Assembly (NCBI GenBank): GCA_023430145.1 | Contig: JAEZCD010000165.1 | Coordinates: 1-64,000, forward strand | Reading direction: 5' to 3' | DNA: 64,000 nucleotides | Source of the DNA: Pseudomonadota bacterium | GTDB taxonomy: Bacteria > Pseudomonadota > Alphaproteobacteria > Rhizobiales > Methylopilaceae | Part shown: piece after piece, positions 1-9,207 of the stretch | How positions within the stretch are numbered: position 1 is the first letter of the stretch | How the letters are laid out: each line of letters opens with the position of its first letter | Translations under genes and position numbers: made by a program | Notes under the pieces: model-generated | Seen by the model: the letters and a program-made list of their open reading frames with translations, nothing else | The model's database searches: none | What the model was told of the DNA's origin: nothing

Positions 1-128
1 CGCTCGACGGTGACGCCGCGCGGTGCCCGGTCGAGCCGCTCGGCGACGGCTTCCGCGCGGGGCCTCTCCTGGCCGGTGACGCCGAGCGAGCGGCGGATGC
101 CGCCGAGGATCTCGTCGCGGGCGCTCAT
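1..128 (-). CDS. lutC: LutC-like lactate utilization protein (N-terminus only)
   Basis: Only the first 42 or so codons are in the window; the gene runs off the left edge. The visible N-terminus (MSARDEILGGIRRSLG...) has the form typical of LutC/YkgG proteins of the LUD family. The ATG overlaps the lutB stop codon as ATGA, so the two genes are probably translationally coupled. LutC is a subunit of the LutABC iron-sulfur complex that oxidises L-lactate to pyruvate in the cytoplasm. The call rests on the short N-terminus plus the fixed lutB-lutC order. Confidence 0.75.
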   Translation of the reverse strand, partial: MSARDEILGGIRRSLGVTGQERPRAEAVAERLDRAPRGVTVE

Positions 129-1546
129 CGGCGGGCCTGCTGCTTGCGCCAGCGCGCCTGGAACGTGTCGCCCTGCGGCGCCGGAAAATCGCGGCCGGCC
201 GTCCAGCCGCCGGCGAGCGGCAGCCAGGCGAAGCGGCCCTTTCTGCGCCCGGCGAGGGAAAGCGCCCCCATGGCGAGTCTGGTCGCCAGGCCGTAGAGCC
301 GTGGCCGGCGGGCGAAGAAGCCCCACACGCCCATGCCGCCGCGGATCGTCGCTGGCGTCAGGTGCCGCTCGAACTCGCGCTCGCGCCAGGAGCGCATCAT
401 GCGGGGCAGGGGGATTCTGACCGGACAGACCGACTCGCAACGGCCGCAGAAGGTGGAGGCGTTCGGCAGGTGCCCGGCCTTGTCGACGCCGACGAGGCTC
501 GGCGTCAGCACCGCGCCCATGGGCCCGGGATAGACCCAGCCATAGGCGTGCCCGCCGACCGCCTGGTAGACCGGGCAATGGTTCATGCAGGCGCCGCAGC
601 GGATGCAGCGCAGCATGTCCTGGAAGGCCGAGCCCAGCATCGCCGAGCGGCCGTTGTCGAGGACGACGACGTGGTACTCGTCCGGCCCGTCGGGGTCCTC
701 GGGCCGCCGCGGGCCGGAGGAGAGGGTGGTGTAGACCGACAACTCCTGGCCCGTCGCCGAGCGGGCCAGCACGCGGATGAGCTGCGCCAGATCCTCCAGC
801 GTCGGGATGACCTTCTCGATCGAGGCCAGCACGATGTGCACGCGCGGCAGGATCTGCGTGAGGTCTCCATTGCCCTCGTTGGTGACGATCACCGAGGTGC
901 CGGTCTCGGCGATCAGGAAATTGGCGCCGGTGATGCCGACGTCGGCCTCGAGGAAGCGCTTTCGCAGCATCGCCCGCGCCTCGGCGAGCAGGGATTCGGG
1001 TGCCGACAGGTCGCGCTCGGGCGGCAGCTCCGAATGCACGCGGCGGAAGTCGGCCTCCACCTCGTCCATGTTGACGTGGATCGCCGGCGCGATGATGTGG
1101 CTCGGCCCCTCTTTCCGCAGCTGGATGATGTACTCGCCGAGGTCGGTCTCGACCGGCTCGATGCCGTTCGCCTCGAGGTGGTCGTTGAGCCCGACCTCCT
1201 CGGCGATCATCGTCTTGCCCTTGGTGACCGTACGGGCGCCGACCCTTCGGCAGATGTCCACCACGATCGCCCGCATCGCTGCTGCATCGGCCGCCCAGTG
1301 AACGTGGCCGCCGCCCTCGATCACCTTCTTCTCATAAGCCTCGAGATAGAGGTCGAGATGGCCGAGGGCGTGGTTCTTGATGTCGCGGGCGCTGTCGCGC
1401 AGCGCCTCGAACTCGGGCAGGGCCTCGGCGGCGAGGCGGCGCTTGCCGATGAAACCCTTCGGCACATGCGCGAGCGCCCGCTGCAGAGCCGGGTCGTGCA
1501 GGGCGCGATGGGCATTGTCCTTGAAGGCGGGGGAGGTGAGGTGCAC
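125..1546 (-). CDS. lutB: LutB-like iron-sulfur lactate utilization protein
   Basis: About 473 residues, the usual length for LutB/YkgF. The N-terminal two thirds is a LUD domain (the stretch around TGANFLIAETGTSVIVTNEGN is typical). Two ferredoxin-like cysteine clusters follow: CIRCGACMNHCP near residues 314-324 and CGRCESVCP near 367-374. The protein should be part of the LutABC complex that converts L-lactate to pyruvate. I chose the GTG at 1546, because the preceding 35 codons of the longer frame are low-complexity and not family-like, and VHLTSPAFKDNAHRAL matches the family start. The stop overlaps the lutC start. No lutA lies directly upstream, which is where it usually sits. Confidence 0.93.
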   Translation of the reverse strand: MHLTSPAFKDNAHRALHDPALQRALAHVPKGFIGKRRLAAEALPEFEALRDSARDIKNHALGHLDLYLEAYEKKVIEGGGHVHWAADAAAMRAIVVDICRRVGARTVTKGKTMIAEEVGLNDHLEANGIEPVETDLGEYIIQLRKEGPSHIIAPAIHVNMDEVEADFRRVHSELPPERDLSAPESLLAEARAMLRKRFLEADVGITGANFLIAETGTSVIVTNEGNGDLTQILPRVHIVLASIEKVIPTLEDLAQLIRVLARSATGQELSVYTTLSSGPRRPEDPDGPDEYHVVVLDNGRSAMLGSAFQDMLRCIRCGACMNHCPVYQAVGGHAYGWVYPGPMGAVLTPSLVGVDKAGHLPNASTFCGRCESVCPVRIPLPRMMRSWREREFERHLTPATIRGGMGVWGFFARRPRLYGLATRLAMGALSLAGRRKGRFAWLPLAGGWTAGRDFPAPQGDTFQARWRKQQARR

Positions 1547-1883
1547 GCGAGGTCTCGGGACGCGATCGATTCGGTCGGCGCTGGCTGCCGGGGCCGCCGA
1601 GCATAGAGACGGCCACGCGTCATTGCGAGCACAGCAAGCGACGCCCCGCAATTATGACAGCATCATTGCCCTTGTTTGTCTGTGGCCGAAAACCAACGCT
1701 TCAAACGATTGTGGCTTTTTGGGGCACACGGAAACTTGACAGCGCCTCCCTGGACACATTGCGGAAACACAATACCTAAGATTTCAGGCCGCAGGAAAAA
1801 CGCTGGAAATGTGACCGGCCTAGCGTGGCACTCAACAAGGTCCGGCAAAAAAGCCAACGGACCAGTCCTGACAGGAGGACGTT
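1547..1883. other. Intergenic region between lutB and a divergent secreted-protein gene
   Basis: About 337 bases with no convincing gene. It must hold the promoters of lutBC (leftward) and of the small secreted protein (rightward). A TTGACA occurs at 1736-1741 but has no good -10 partner at normal spacing, so I do not call a promoter. Base composition drops locally around 1660-1800, as expected of a promoter region. Confidence 0.4.
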
Positions 1884-2192
1884 ATGCTTCGCGTTCGCGC
1901 CGCAGCGGCGCTGGTCGCCGCCCCACTGGCATTCGCGGCCCTCGTTCTTCCCGCGTCCGCCGATCCGCTCGCGGAGACGGTGGTCACGCGCGCCTTCGAG
2001 GCGATCGCCTCGGCGCCGCCGACCGCCATGGAGATGCGGATCCCCTTGACCGAGGCCGTTCGCTCGGACCGCCTGCCGATCGCCAAAGCCAAGAAGGTCG
2101 AGACGATTACCGTCGAGGAGCGCGTCGGCAACGCCATGTCGCTCCTGAGCCGGATGCCGACCTACGACACCGACGAGCCTGAGGAGCCGTAA
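1884..2192 (+). CDS. Small secreted protein of unknown function
   Basis: A 102-residue protein. The start is well supported: AGGAGG at 1873-1878 sits five bases before the ATG. The N-terminus is a clear Sec signal peptide (MLRVRAAAALVAAPLAFAALVLPASA) with a predicted cut after ASA near residue 26. The mature part is about 76 residues, acidic at its C-terminus (DTDEPEEP), with no cysteines, so it is probably a soluble periplasmic protein. I do not recognise the family. It stands alone, with a terminator hairpin just downstream, so it is likely monocistronic. Confidence 0.72.
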   Translation: MLRVRAAAALVAAPLAFAALVLPASADPLAETVVTRAFEAIASAPPTAMEMRIPLTEAVRSDRLPIAKAKKVETITVEERVGNAMSLLSRMPTYDTDEPEEP

Positions 2193-2217
2193 GGCTTTCC
2201 TCTCGTTAGTTCTGAAG

Positions 2218-2243
2218 ACGCCGCCGCATCTCAGCGGCGGCGT
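2218..2243 (+). terminator. Hairpin terminator after the small secreted protein
   Basis: A perfect 10-bp stem (ACGCCGCCGC / GCGGCGGCGT) with a 6-base loop, 25 bases after the stop codon. The following bases are only weakly T-rich (TGACTATTT), so termination efficiency is uncertain. Confidence 0.7.
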
Positions 2244-2277
2244 TGACTATTTCCGGGGCCGTGGCCATCCCTTGCTC

Positions 2278-2820
2278 ATGCCGGCCCGCATCGCTCTCCT
2301 GCGCGCGATCAATCTCGGCGGCAAGACATCGGTGCCGATGACAGCGTTGCGCGCCGCCGTCCAGGCGGCCGGCCTCGCCGACGTCGAGACCCTTCTGCAG
2401 AGCGGCAATCTCGTCTTCCGTTCGGACGAACGCGACCTCGCCGCACTCGAAATGCTGCTGGAGCGCGCGTTTGCCGAGCGCTTCGGCTTTTCAACCGACA
2501 TTTTCGTCCGCACCGCCGCCGAGTGGGCAGCGCTGATCGACGCCAACCCCTTTTTGGAGATGGCCGAGCGCGATCCCGGGCACTTGGTCCTCTTCTCGTT
2601 GAAGGCCGAGCCGAGCGAGGAGGGCGTCGCGGCGCTCCGCACCGCCATCCGCGGCCCGGAGTTCTTCGAGGCCCGCGGCCGGCATCTCTATGTCGCCTAT
2701 CCGGACGGGATCGGCCGCTCCAAGCTGACCAGCGCCGTCATCGAGAAGCGGCTAGGCACGCGCGGCACCGGCCGCAACTGGAACACCGTGCTGAAGCTGA
2801 TGGATATGGTGAGGGAATAG
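2278..2820 (+). CDS. DUF1697 domain-containing protein
   Basis: About 180 residues, the normal size for DUF1697. Family hallmarks are visible: ALLRAINLGGKTSVPMTALRAA at the N-terminus, TLLQSGNLVFRS near residues 40-52, and a C-terminal GIGRSKLTSAVIEKRLGTRGTGRNWNTVLKL segment. The ATG at 2278 fits the family start; an in-frame TTG lies two codons upstream. The biochemical role of DUF1697 is not known. No membrane segment or signal peptide is present, so it should be cytoplasmic. It does not appear to share an operon, being flanked by terminator-like hairpins on both sides. Confidence 0.9.
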   Translation: MPARIALLRAINLGGKTSVPMTALRAAVQAAGLADVETLLQSGNLVFRSDERDLAALEMLLERAFAERFGFSTDIFVRTAAEWAALIDANPFLEMAERDPGHLVLFSLKAEPSEEGVAALRTAIRGPEFFEARGRHLYVAYPDGIGRSKLTSAVIEKRLGTRGTGRNWNTVLKLMDMVRE

Positions 2821-2846
2821 CCTGGGCCGACCGAGCGCACTTTGTC

Positions 2847-2879
2847 CCCTCTCCCATGGGGCTCAACCTCGGGAGAGGG
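2847..2879. terminator. Inverted repeat between convergent genes
   Basis: Arms CCCTCTCCC (2847-2855) and GGGAGAGGG (2871-2879) with a 15-base loop, between the DUF1697 gene and the convergent exporter gene. It has the form of a bidirectional terminator. This C/T-rich palindrome type is common between genes in alphaproteobacteria and may be a dispersed repeat. Confidence 0.5.
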
Positions 2880-2891
2880 AAGCAAAGCCCC

Positions 2892-4097
2892 TCACTCCGC
2901 CGCCTGCGCCACCTCCCGCGGAGCCCGCAGCGTCAGCGCCGCGAGCACCAGCGAGCCGCAGGTGCAGAGCGCGATCGTCGCCACCATCGGCAGCGCGGTG
3001 CCGTCGAAGAAGACGCTCGTGACGGCGATCATCAGCCCGCCGGCGACCATCTGCAGCGTGCCGCCGAGCGCCGACGCCATGCCGGCGATCGGCCCGTGCT
3101 CCTCGAGCGCCAGCACCATGCTGGTCGGGATGACGAGGCCGAGGAAGGCGTTGACGACGAACAGGAGGCCGATCAGCAGGGCCAGGCTCTCCTCGCCGGC
3201 CGCCACGAGCAGGCACAGGAGCACGGCGAAGAAGGCCGCGCCCGCCGTGGCGCCGAGGATCACGCGGGGGATCGAGAACCGCTTGCCGAGCGCCGGCGCG
3301 AACTGCGAGGCGCCGATGAAGCTGACGGCGTTCACCGAGAAGGCGAAGCTGTACTGCGTCGGCGTCAGGCCGAAGCGGTCGATGTAGATGAAGGACGAGC
3401 TGGCGAGGAAGGTGAAGAAGCTCGCCATGCCGAAGCCGCCGATGAAGGTGAGGCCGAGGAAGCGGGCATCGAGCAGCAGGCGGAGGAAGCCGCCGAGGAG
3501 CGCCCCCAGGCTGACCCGCAGGCGATGCTCGACCGGCCGCGTCTCCTTCAGCGCGAAGGCGACGAGGCAAAGGCCGACGATCGAGATCGAGCCGACGGCG
3601 ACGAACACGGAGCGCCAGCCGAACGGCACGATCAGCGCGCTGCCGGCGAGCGGGGCGAGGATCGGCGCGACGCTGAAGACGAGCATCATCAGCGACATCA
3701 GCCTAGTCGCGTCGTGGCCCGTATGCAGGTCGCGGATGATGGCGCGCGGGATCACCATCATCGCCGAGGCGCCGATGCCCTGCACGACGCGGAACGCGAT
3801 CAGCCATTCGACGCTCGGCGCCATGGCGCAGCCGGCCGAGCCGAGGACGAAGATGGCGAGGCCGAAATATAGCGGCGGCTTGCGCCCCACCATGTCCGAC
3901 AGCGGGCCGTAGACGAGCTGGCAGAGGCCGAAGGCGATGAAGAAGCTCATCAGCGTCATCTGCACGGCGGCGGTCGACGCCGAGAGCCCGACGGCGATCG
4001 CCGGCAGCGCCGGCAGGTACATGTCGATGGCGAAGGGGCCGACGGCGGACAACAGGCCGAGGATGACGGCGTTCCTGACGAAGCGGGAGATCTGCAT
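2892..4097 (-). CDS. Bcr/CflA-type MFS multidrug exporter
   Basis: 401 residues with about 12 hydrophobic helices, the size and pattern of the DHA1 Bcr/CflA family of proton-driven drug exporters in the inner membrane. The first helix contains PFAIDMYLPALP, which is diagnostic of Bcr/CflA proteins. The MFS loop 2-3 motif is seen as GPLSDMVGRKP, and the loop 4-5 region reads RVVQGIGASAMMVIPRAIIRDL. It stands alone, with no adjacent regulator or membrane-fusion protein. The substrate cannot be told from sequence; bicyclomycin, chloramphenicol or sulfonamide export are known for relatives. Confidence 0.92.
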   Translation of the reverse strand: MQISRFVRNAVILGLLSAVGPFAIDMYLPALPAIAVGLSASTAAVQMTLMSFFIAFGLCQLVYGPLSDMVGRKPPLYFGLAIFVLGSAGCAMAPSVEWLIAFRVVQGIGASAMMVIPRAIIRDLHTGHDATRLMSLMMLVFSVAPILAPLAGSALIVPFGWRSVFVAVGSISIVGLCLVAFALKETRPVEHRLRVSLGALLGGFLRLLLDARFLGLTFIGGFGMASFFTFLASSSFIYIDRFGLTPTQYSFAFSVNAVSFIGASQFAPALGKRFSIPRVILGATAGAAFFAVLLCLLVAAGEESLALLIGLLFVVNAFLGLVIPTSMVLALEEHGPIAGMASALGGTLQMVAGGLMIAVTSVFFDGTALPMVATIALCTCGSLVLAALTLRAPREVAQAAE

Positions 4098-4511
4098 GCG
4101 GCGGGCTTTCGAGGCGTCGTGCGGCGTTCGGATGCGTTCGCCACCCCGAAAACGCCGGCGCGCCCGCCGGGCGAGCTGCCCGGGGGCGAGAGGTCGGTCG
4201 GGGTGTGATGATCCGTTGAGGTTACACCGCCCGGGCGACGATTCGAAGACCGCTCTTGCGCCCCTCGCTCATCCGAAAGGAGGAGTGTGTCGTGGAGGGA
4301 ACGGGCTCCGGGCGGTGCGCCTCCTCGCCTGCCGCTCGAGGGCCGGCGCCGCTCTGCCGTCGGCTCGCGCACCACCGCCGCCCGCCGGCCGGAACGGTGA
4401 GGGGCGGGGAGCAGTCGGAACCGAGACTGTGCACCCGCCGCCTGTAGGGGACGCGCCCCGGCTTTTCCCCCCGGCCGGGGCGCGCCGCCACGAGCCCGCG
4501 TGCCGATGCGG
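4098..4511. other. Intergenic region with a long GC-rich inverted repeat
   Basis: 414 bases without a credible gene; the frames that stay open are arginine- and proline-rich shadows. The left part carries the promoter of the leftward exporter. At the right end, 11-bp perfect arms (CGCGCCCCGGC at 4452-4462 and GCCGGGGCGCG at 4474-4484) form a hairpin downstream of the leftward secreted-protein gene. It is probably that gene's terminator, although no T-tract follows on the minus strand. Confidence 0.5.
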
Positions 4512-4979
4512 TCACTTGACGATGTGGCCGGCCATCTTGCACTCGGCGATCGTCGTGGCGATCTTGCTCGAAGACAGGGTAAGCTCGACTTTCGACCCGC
4601 CGCGGACGAGCAGCGTCGTCTTGGTGTTGATGCTGTGGAAGGCGCCGATATTTGCCGTATTGGTATAGGCGGGGATGAGGGTATCCTTACCGAGCTGGTC
4701 CCCGTTAGTTCCCATCACGGTCGCGTAGGCGTAGAGCATCTTCGATGCGGTATCCAAGACGGTGACGAAGCAGGAGATACTGGTGATGACGACGTCGTTC
4801 TTTTTCGGAATGGCGGGGAATTGGACGAAGCAGGTCGAGACGTTGCCGCAGTCCTTGGTGAGGAACTTCTGGTAGGGGGCGCTGGTCTCCTCGGCCGAGG
4901 CGGGCATCGCCTGCAGAGAGATCGCCGCAACGGCGGCGAGCGCGATCGCTGGGGCGATGCTGGAGAAGCGGGTAGCCAT
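4512..4979 (-). CDS. Secreted cysteine-containing protein of unknown function
   Basis: About 155 residues. The first ATG of the frame (4988) directly abuts the AGGAG ribosome site, so the second ATG at 4979, nine bases away, is the better start. Residues 1-30 form a signal peptide ending MPASA. The mature domain has four cysteines (CGNVSTCFVQF, SISCFV and the C-terminal AECKMAGHIVK) and a beta-rich pattern (VVITSISCFVTV, TLLVRGGSKVELTLSS), suggesting a small disulfide-containing beta-sandwich in the periplasm or outside the cell. I do not recognise the family. It stands alone. Confidence 0.72.
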   Translation of the reverse strand: MATRFSSIAPAIALAAVAAISLQAMPASAEETSAPYQKFLTKDCGNVSTCFVQFPAIPKKNDVVITSISCFVTVLDTASKMLYAYATVMGTNGDQLGKDTLIPAYTNTANIGAFHSINTKTTLLVRGGSKVELTLSSSKIATTIAECKMAGHIVK

Positions 4980-5393
4980 CGAAGTCATCTCCTGTGTGTC
5001 GGGAGCACTGTGCTTGGCAGATACGACGTGTATCTGAGGTGAATGGGTTGTTGTCGGAAATTCATGTTACTGTTGTAGGGGCATAACATACGTAACATGA
5101 TGCCGAAGATGCAAGTAACAAGAGAACATCGTCCAGAAATGATGGCACGTCGCCGAGAGCGAATGCCACCGACATGAAACTCGAAGGGGAAGCGAAAGCT
5201 GGACGCTGTCCTCGGCGACGAAGGCGAAATACTAATGGCGACGGGTCGGCATTTGGCGAAGCGGGGCCGCCCCGGCGCGGCGTATTTTCGCGGTCGACAG
5301 CCTGCCGATCGCCTTGCACCGCCACACCCCTTGTGGCAGGGTCCGCGCGCTTTGTCGGGGGTGCCGTCGGCACCGTCCCCGCATCGCCGTTTC
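4980..5393. other. Intergenic region upstream of tRNA-Thr
   Basis: 414 bases between the leftward secreted-protein gene and tRNA-Thr. The stretch 5030-5130 is unusually AT-rich for this window and contains repeated GTAACA/GTTACT-like words (around 5064, 5092 and 5115). It is the likely promoter of the secreted-protein gene. A 6-bp hairpin (GCCACA/TGTGGC) lies near 5322-5337, ahead of the tRNA. No gene is supported. Confidence 0.4.
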
Positions 5394-5468
<75 letters not shown>

Positions 5469-5978
5469 GCCTTTCCGGGCCCTTACCTCGCGCCGCCGGG
5501 ATGCGGTCGGATACGGCCCTCCGTGGGAGCATCACTGCGGCCGTGGCGCGGTCGTCTGGTCCGGAACCGCCCCCACACGGGGACCGGCTTCGGCCGGTCG
5601 TCCGTCGAAAGGCGCGGAAAGCCGCTCGCCCGGAGCCGACCAGCCGCCCAAGTATCGTGCGTGAAAGACAAGGCTGTTCCGGTGGAGGCGGTCCGACGGC
5701 ACGCCTACGGTAGGCTGAGGATGCCCGGGGGCGGCCTGAAGGCAGGCCGATGCCGCCCTTCATGCAAGTGTCGAGCGGCGGGGCCACTCTCGGCCCCGCG
5801 ACCCGCATCAGCGTACCTGCACGCCACTCGACAGGCGCTGCCGTCGCCCTAGATGGCGCAAATCGCCGCAGCCGGCCTTGCGCGAGATCAATCCAACGGA
5901 CGCGCGCCGTCGTATGCAACTCGTGGGAACGGAATGACCTCATGACGCAATGACGTCGTCCCCTTGGAGGCCATCGGT
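5469..5978. other. Gene-free, structured region between tRNA-Thr and the DUF3141 operon
   Basis: 510 bases with no convincing coding region. Two hairpins stand out. One at 5582-5599 has a 7-bp stem GACCGGC/GCCGGTC closed by a TTCG tetraloop. One at 5732-5749 has a stem CGGCCTG/CAGGCCG, nested in longer GGGCGGC/GCCGCCC arms (5729-5735, 5752-5758). These may be tRNA-terminator structure, a leader or a small RNA. The promoter of the DUF3141 operon must lie towards the right end. Confidence 0.35.
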
Positions 5979-8210
5979 ATGGGCAACTCGGCGAATTCGC
6001 ATCCGCATGCCGCCCCCGGCGCATTCGGGCCCTGGCTCGACTATCTCGTCGACGCCGCGCAGCGCAGCGTCCTCTTCTGGGACGTCATGCGGCAGCGCGG
6101 CAACCAGTACCGCGAGCACTTGGCCGAGACCGTTCCGCACGTGCTGGATTTCGAGGCGGAGCTGGTCGTCGACGGGCGCAGCCTCGCCCGCCCGGTGAAT
6201 TACGCGCTCGTCCGCATCGTCCCGCCGAAGGGCGTCACGGTCGATCGCACCCGACGGCCGTTCGTCGTCGTCGACCCGCGCGCCGGACACGGTCCCGGCA
6301 TCGGCGGCTTCAAGGCCGACAGCGAGATCGGCGTCGCCTTCCGGGCCGGCCACCCGTGCTACTTCATCGGCTTCCTGCCGGAGCCGATGCCTGGCCAGAC
6401 GATCGCCGACATCGCCGCCGCGGAGGCGGTCTTCCTCGAACGCGTCATCGCGCTGCACCCCGAGGCCGACGGAAAGCCCTGCGTCATCGGCAACTGCCAG
6501 GCGGGCTGGGCGGTGATGATGCTCGCCGCGCTGCGTCCCGACCTGTTCGGGCCGATCATCATCGCCGGCTCGCCGCTCTCCTACTGGGCCGGCGTGCGCG
6601 GCATCAATCCGATGCGCTACAGCGGCGGCCTCCTCGGCGGCAGCTGGCTCGCGGCGCTCGCCGGCGACATCGGCCACGGCAAGTTCGACGGCGCTTGGCT
6701 CGTGCAGAACTTCGAGAGCCAGAATCCGGCCAACACGCTCTGGACCAAGCAGTACAATCTCTACGCCAACATCGACACCGAGGCGAAGCGCTATCTCGGA
6801 TTCGAGCGCTGGTGGGGCGGCCACGTCAATCTCAACGCCGAGGAGATCCAGTTCATCGTCGACGAGCTGTTCGTCGGCAACAAGCTCGCGGCCGGCCAGA
6901 TCCGCGCCGCCGACGGCACGGCGATCGACCTCAGGAACATCCGCTCGCCGATCGTCGCCTTCTGCTCGAAGGGCGACAACATCACCCCGCCGCAGCAGGC
7001 GCTCGGCTGGATCCTCGATCTCTACGACAGCGTCGACGACATCCGCTCGCACGGGCAGACCATCGTCTACACGATCCACGAGACGGTCGGGCACCTCGGA
7101 ATCTTCGTCTCCGGCGGCGTCGCCAAGAAGGAGCACAGCGAGTTCTCGAGCAACATCGACCTGATCGACGCCCTGCCGCCCGGTCTCTACGAGGCCGTGC
7201 TCGAGAGGAAGGGCGACGGCACGGCCAACCCGGACCTCGTCGGCGGCGACTGGGCGATGCGCTGCGAGGCGCGCACGCTCGACGACATCCGCGCGCTCGG
7301 CGGCAACGATGCCGACGACGAGCGCCGCTTCGCCACGGCGGCCCACGTCTCCGAGATGAACCTCGCCGCCTATCGCACCTTCCTGCAGCCGCTCGTCCGC
7401 GCCTTCTCGACCTCCCAATCGGCCGAATGGTCGCGGCGCCTGCATCCGCTGCGGCTGCAATACGAGCTGTGGTCGGACGCCAATCCGATGATGGCGCTCG
7501 TCAGGGCCGCGGCCGAGAAGGTGCGCGAGGACCGCCGGCCGGTCGCCGACGACAATCCGTTCCTCGCCGCCCAGGAGAGGCTGTCGAAGCAGATCGTCGA
7601 CGGCCTCGACGCCTGGCGCGTCATGAGCGAGAGGGCGGCCGAGCAGACCTTCCTCTGGCTCTACGGCCTGCCGGCTCTGCAGGCCGCGGTCGGGATCGAC
7701 CCGACGCGCTCCGAACCGGCACGGAAGGCGCCGAAGACGGCGCTGCATCGCGAGCTGCTCGCGCAGCGGATCGAGGAGATCCGGTCGAAGATCGCCTCCG
7801 GCGGCCTGACGGAGGCGCTCGTCCGCGCCCTCGTCTATGTCGGCCTCGCGCGTGGCGGTGCCGACGAACGCGGCCTCGCCGCCATCCGTCGCCTGCGTGA
7901 GGCCGAACGGGACCGGTCGCGGCTGCCGATCGGCGCCTTCAAGGCGCTGATCCGCGAGCAGTACTTCATGCTGCTGATCGACGAGGAAGCGGCGCTCGAG
8001 GCGATCCCGAGCCTGCTCGCTGCATCGAGCGCCGACGAACGGCGCAAAGCCTTCGAGGAGCTCCGCGAGGTGATGAGCGCGCGCGGCGAGATCGATGGCG
8101 AGGTGGCCGAGCGGCTCGCACGCATCGCCGGTCTCTTCGACCTGGAGCCTGCCGTAGTCCTTCCGCCGCCGAGACGCGGCAACGGGCACCGGCGGGCGAT
8201 GGCCTCCTGA
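5979..8210 (+). CDS. DUF3141 alpha/beta-hydrolase, PHA-synthase-like
   Basis: About 743 residues. The ATG at 5979 is preceded at 8 bases by GGAGG (5966-5970); the frame's earlier TTG is part of that ribosome site. The N-terminal half is an alpha/beta-hydrolase fold related to polyhydroxyalkanoate synthases. Its nucleophile elbow has cysteine in place of serine (GNCQAGW, Cys near residue 173), and a downstream [11 protein letters not shown] segment and VGHLG histidine fit the rest of a catalytic triad. The C-terminal half is helical and charged. The exact reaction is not established for DUF3141. It leads an operon with phosphate acyltransferase, acetate kinase and FabI, which suggests a role in acyl-CoA or polyester metabolism. 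Confidence 0.88.
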   Translation: MGNSANSHPHAAPGAFGPWLDYLVDAAQRSVLFWDVMRQRGNQYREHLAETVPHVLDFEAELVVDGRSLARPVNYALVRIVPPKGVTVDRTRRPFVVVDPRAGHGPGIGGFKADSEIGVAFRAGHPCYFIGFLPEPMPGQTIADIAAAEAVFLERVIALHPEADGKPCVIGNCQAGWAVMMLAALRPDLFGPIIIAGSPLSYWAGVRGINPMRYSGGLLGGSWLAALAGDIGHGKFDGAWLVQNFESQNPANTLWTKQYNLYANIDTEAKRYLGFERWWGGHVNLNAEEIQFIVDELFVGNKLAAGQIRAADGTAIDLRNIRSPIVAFCSKGDNITPPQQALGWILDLYDSVDDIRSHGQTIVYTIHETVGHLGIFVSGGVAKKEHSEFSSNIDLIDALPPGLYEAVLERKGDGTANPDLVGGDWAMRCEARTLDDIRALGGNDADDERRFATAAHVSEMNLAAYRTFLQPLVRAFSTSQSAEWSRRLHPLRLQYELWSDANPMMALVRAAAEKVREDRRPVADDNPFLAAQERLSKQIVDGLDAWRVMSERAAEQTFLWLYGLPALQAAVGIDPTRSEPARKAPKTALHRELLAQRIEEIRSKIASGGLTEALVRALVYVGLARGGADERGLAAIRRLREAERDRSRLPIGAFKALIREQYFMLLIDEEAALEAIPSLLAASSADERRKAFEELREVMSARGEIDGEVAERLARIAGLFDLEPAVVLPPPRRGNGHRRAMAS

Positions 8211-8242
8211 GGAAACCTGTCCAGCCGATCGAGAGGGCCGAG

Positions 8243-9202
8243 ATGAACGAGGGAAGTGCTCCTGCCGGAGCGCACGCGAAGTACGAGCGCCTGATCGCGC
8301 GCGCCAAAGTCGCTCGGGCCGCGACGACGCTCGTCGTGCATCCTTGCGACGAGTCCTCGCTGCGGGGTGCGGTCGAGGCGGCCGAGGCCGGGATCATCCT
8401 CCCCGTGATGGTCGGGCCGGAGGCGAGGATCCGCGCCGTCGCCGCCGAGCACGGGCTCGACGTCGGCCGCTTCGAGGTCGTCGACGCGCCGCACAGCGAT
8501 GCCGCCGCCGCACTCGCCGTCCGCATGATTCACGAGGGCAAGGGCGAGATGCTGATGAAGGGCAGCCTGCACACGGACGAGCTGATGCGCGCGGTGACGG
8601 CTTCGGCGACCGGCCTGCGCACCGCGCGGCGGATCAGCCACGTCTTCGTCATGGACGTGCCGACCTACCCCGAGACGCTGTTCATCACCGATGCGGCGAT
8701 CAACATCTTCCCCGACCTCGATGCCAAGCGCGACATCGTCCAGAACGCGATCGACCTCTTCACCGAGACCGGCCTCGGCACGCCGCGCGTCGCGCTGCTG
8801 TCGGCCGTCGAGACGGTGACCTCGAAGATCCCCTCGACGATCGAGGCCGCCGCCCTCTGCAAGATGGCCGAGCGGGGACAGATCACCGGCGGCCTGCTCG
8901 ACGGGCCGCTCGCCTTCGACAATGCCGTCGACCCGGAGGCGGCGCGCATAAAGGGCCTTGGCGGGCCGGTCGCCGGGCGGGCGCAGATCCTCGTCGTGCC
9001 CGACCTCGAGGCCGGCAACATGCTGGCCAAGAACCTCACCTTCCTCACCAAGGCCGACGCCGCCGGCATCGTGCTCGGCGCGCGCGTCCCGATCGTGCTC
9101 ACCTCCCGCGCCGACACCGTCCGTGCGCGGCTCGCGTCCTGCGCGGTCGGCACCCTGCTCGTGGACGCGCGGCGGCGGGCGTCGCCGGTGTCGAGGGCCT
9201 GA
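8243..9202 (+). CDS. Phosphate acetyl/butyryltransferase
   Basis: 319 residues, the short Pta/Ptb form. Motifs include [51 protein letters not shown] and [19 protein letters not shown], which resemble phosphotransbutyrylases. It should convert acyl-CoA plus phosphate to acyl-phosphate plus CoA in the cytoplasm. The next gene, acetate kinase, would use the acyl-phosphate to make ATP, so the pair is a substrate-level phosphorylation route. Related proteins are often fused to an N-terminal MaoC hydratase domain and annotated as bifunctional; this one lacks that domain. Acyl chain preference cannot be read from the sequence. Confidence 0.9.
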   Translation: MNEGSAPAGAHAKYERLIARAKVARAATTLVVHPCDESSLRGAVEAAEAGIILPVMVGPEARIRAVAAEHGLDVGRFEVVDAPHSDAAAALAVRMIHEGKGEMLMKGSLHTDELMRAVTASATGLRTARRISHVFVMDVPTYPETLFITDAAINIFPDLDAKRDIVQNAIDLFTETGLGTPRVALLSAVETVTSKIPSTIEAAALCKMAERGQITGGLLDGPLAFDNAVDPEAARIKGLGGPVAGRAQILVVPDLEAGNMLAKNLTFLTKADAAGIVLGARVPIVLTSRADTVRARLASCAVGTLLVDARRRASPVSRA

Positions 9203-9207
9203 TCGCC

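Noticed and set aside
1736..1764. Promoter for the small secreted protein from TTGACA at 1736
   Set aside because: No acceptable -10 hexamer at 16-18 bases; the match to -35 alone is not enough.
2523..3872. A 449-codon plus-strand frame covering the end of DUF1697 and the exporter gene
   Set aside because: Highly charged, repetitive Arg/Glu/Ala translation antisense to the exporter, whose membrane helices and motifs are unmistakable.
5750..5953. A 67-codon open frame upstream of the DUF3141 operon
   Set aside because: No ribosome site and no protein-like hydrophobicity or conservation pattern; likely chance.
5940..8189. A 749-codon open frame on the minus strand opposite the DUF3141 gene
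   Set aside because: It is the antisense shadow of a GC-rich gene; its translation is rich in Arg, Ala, Asp and Gly with no domain, and the plus-strand frame has a ribosome site and clear family motifs.
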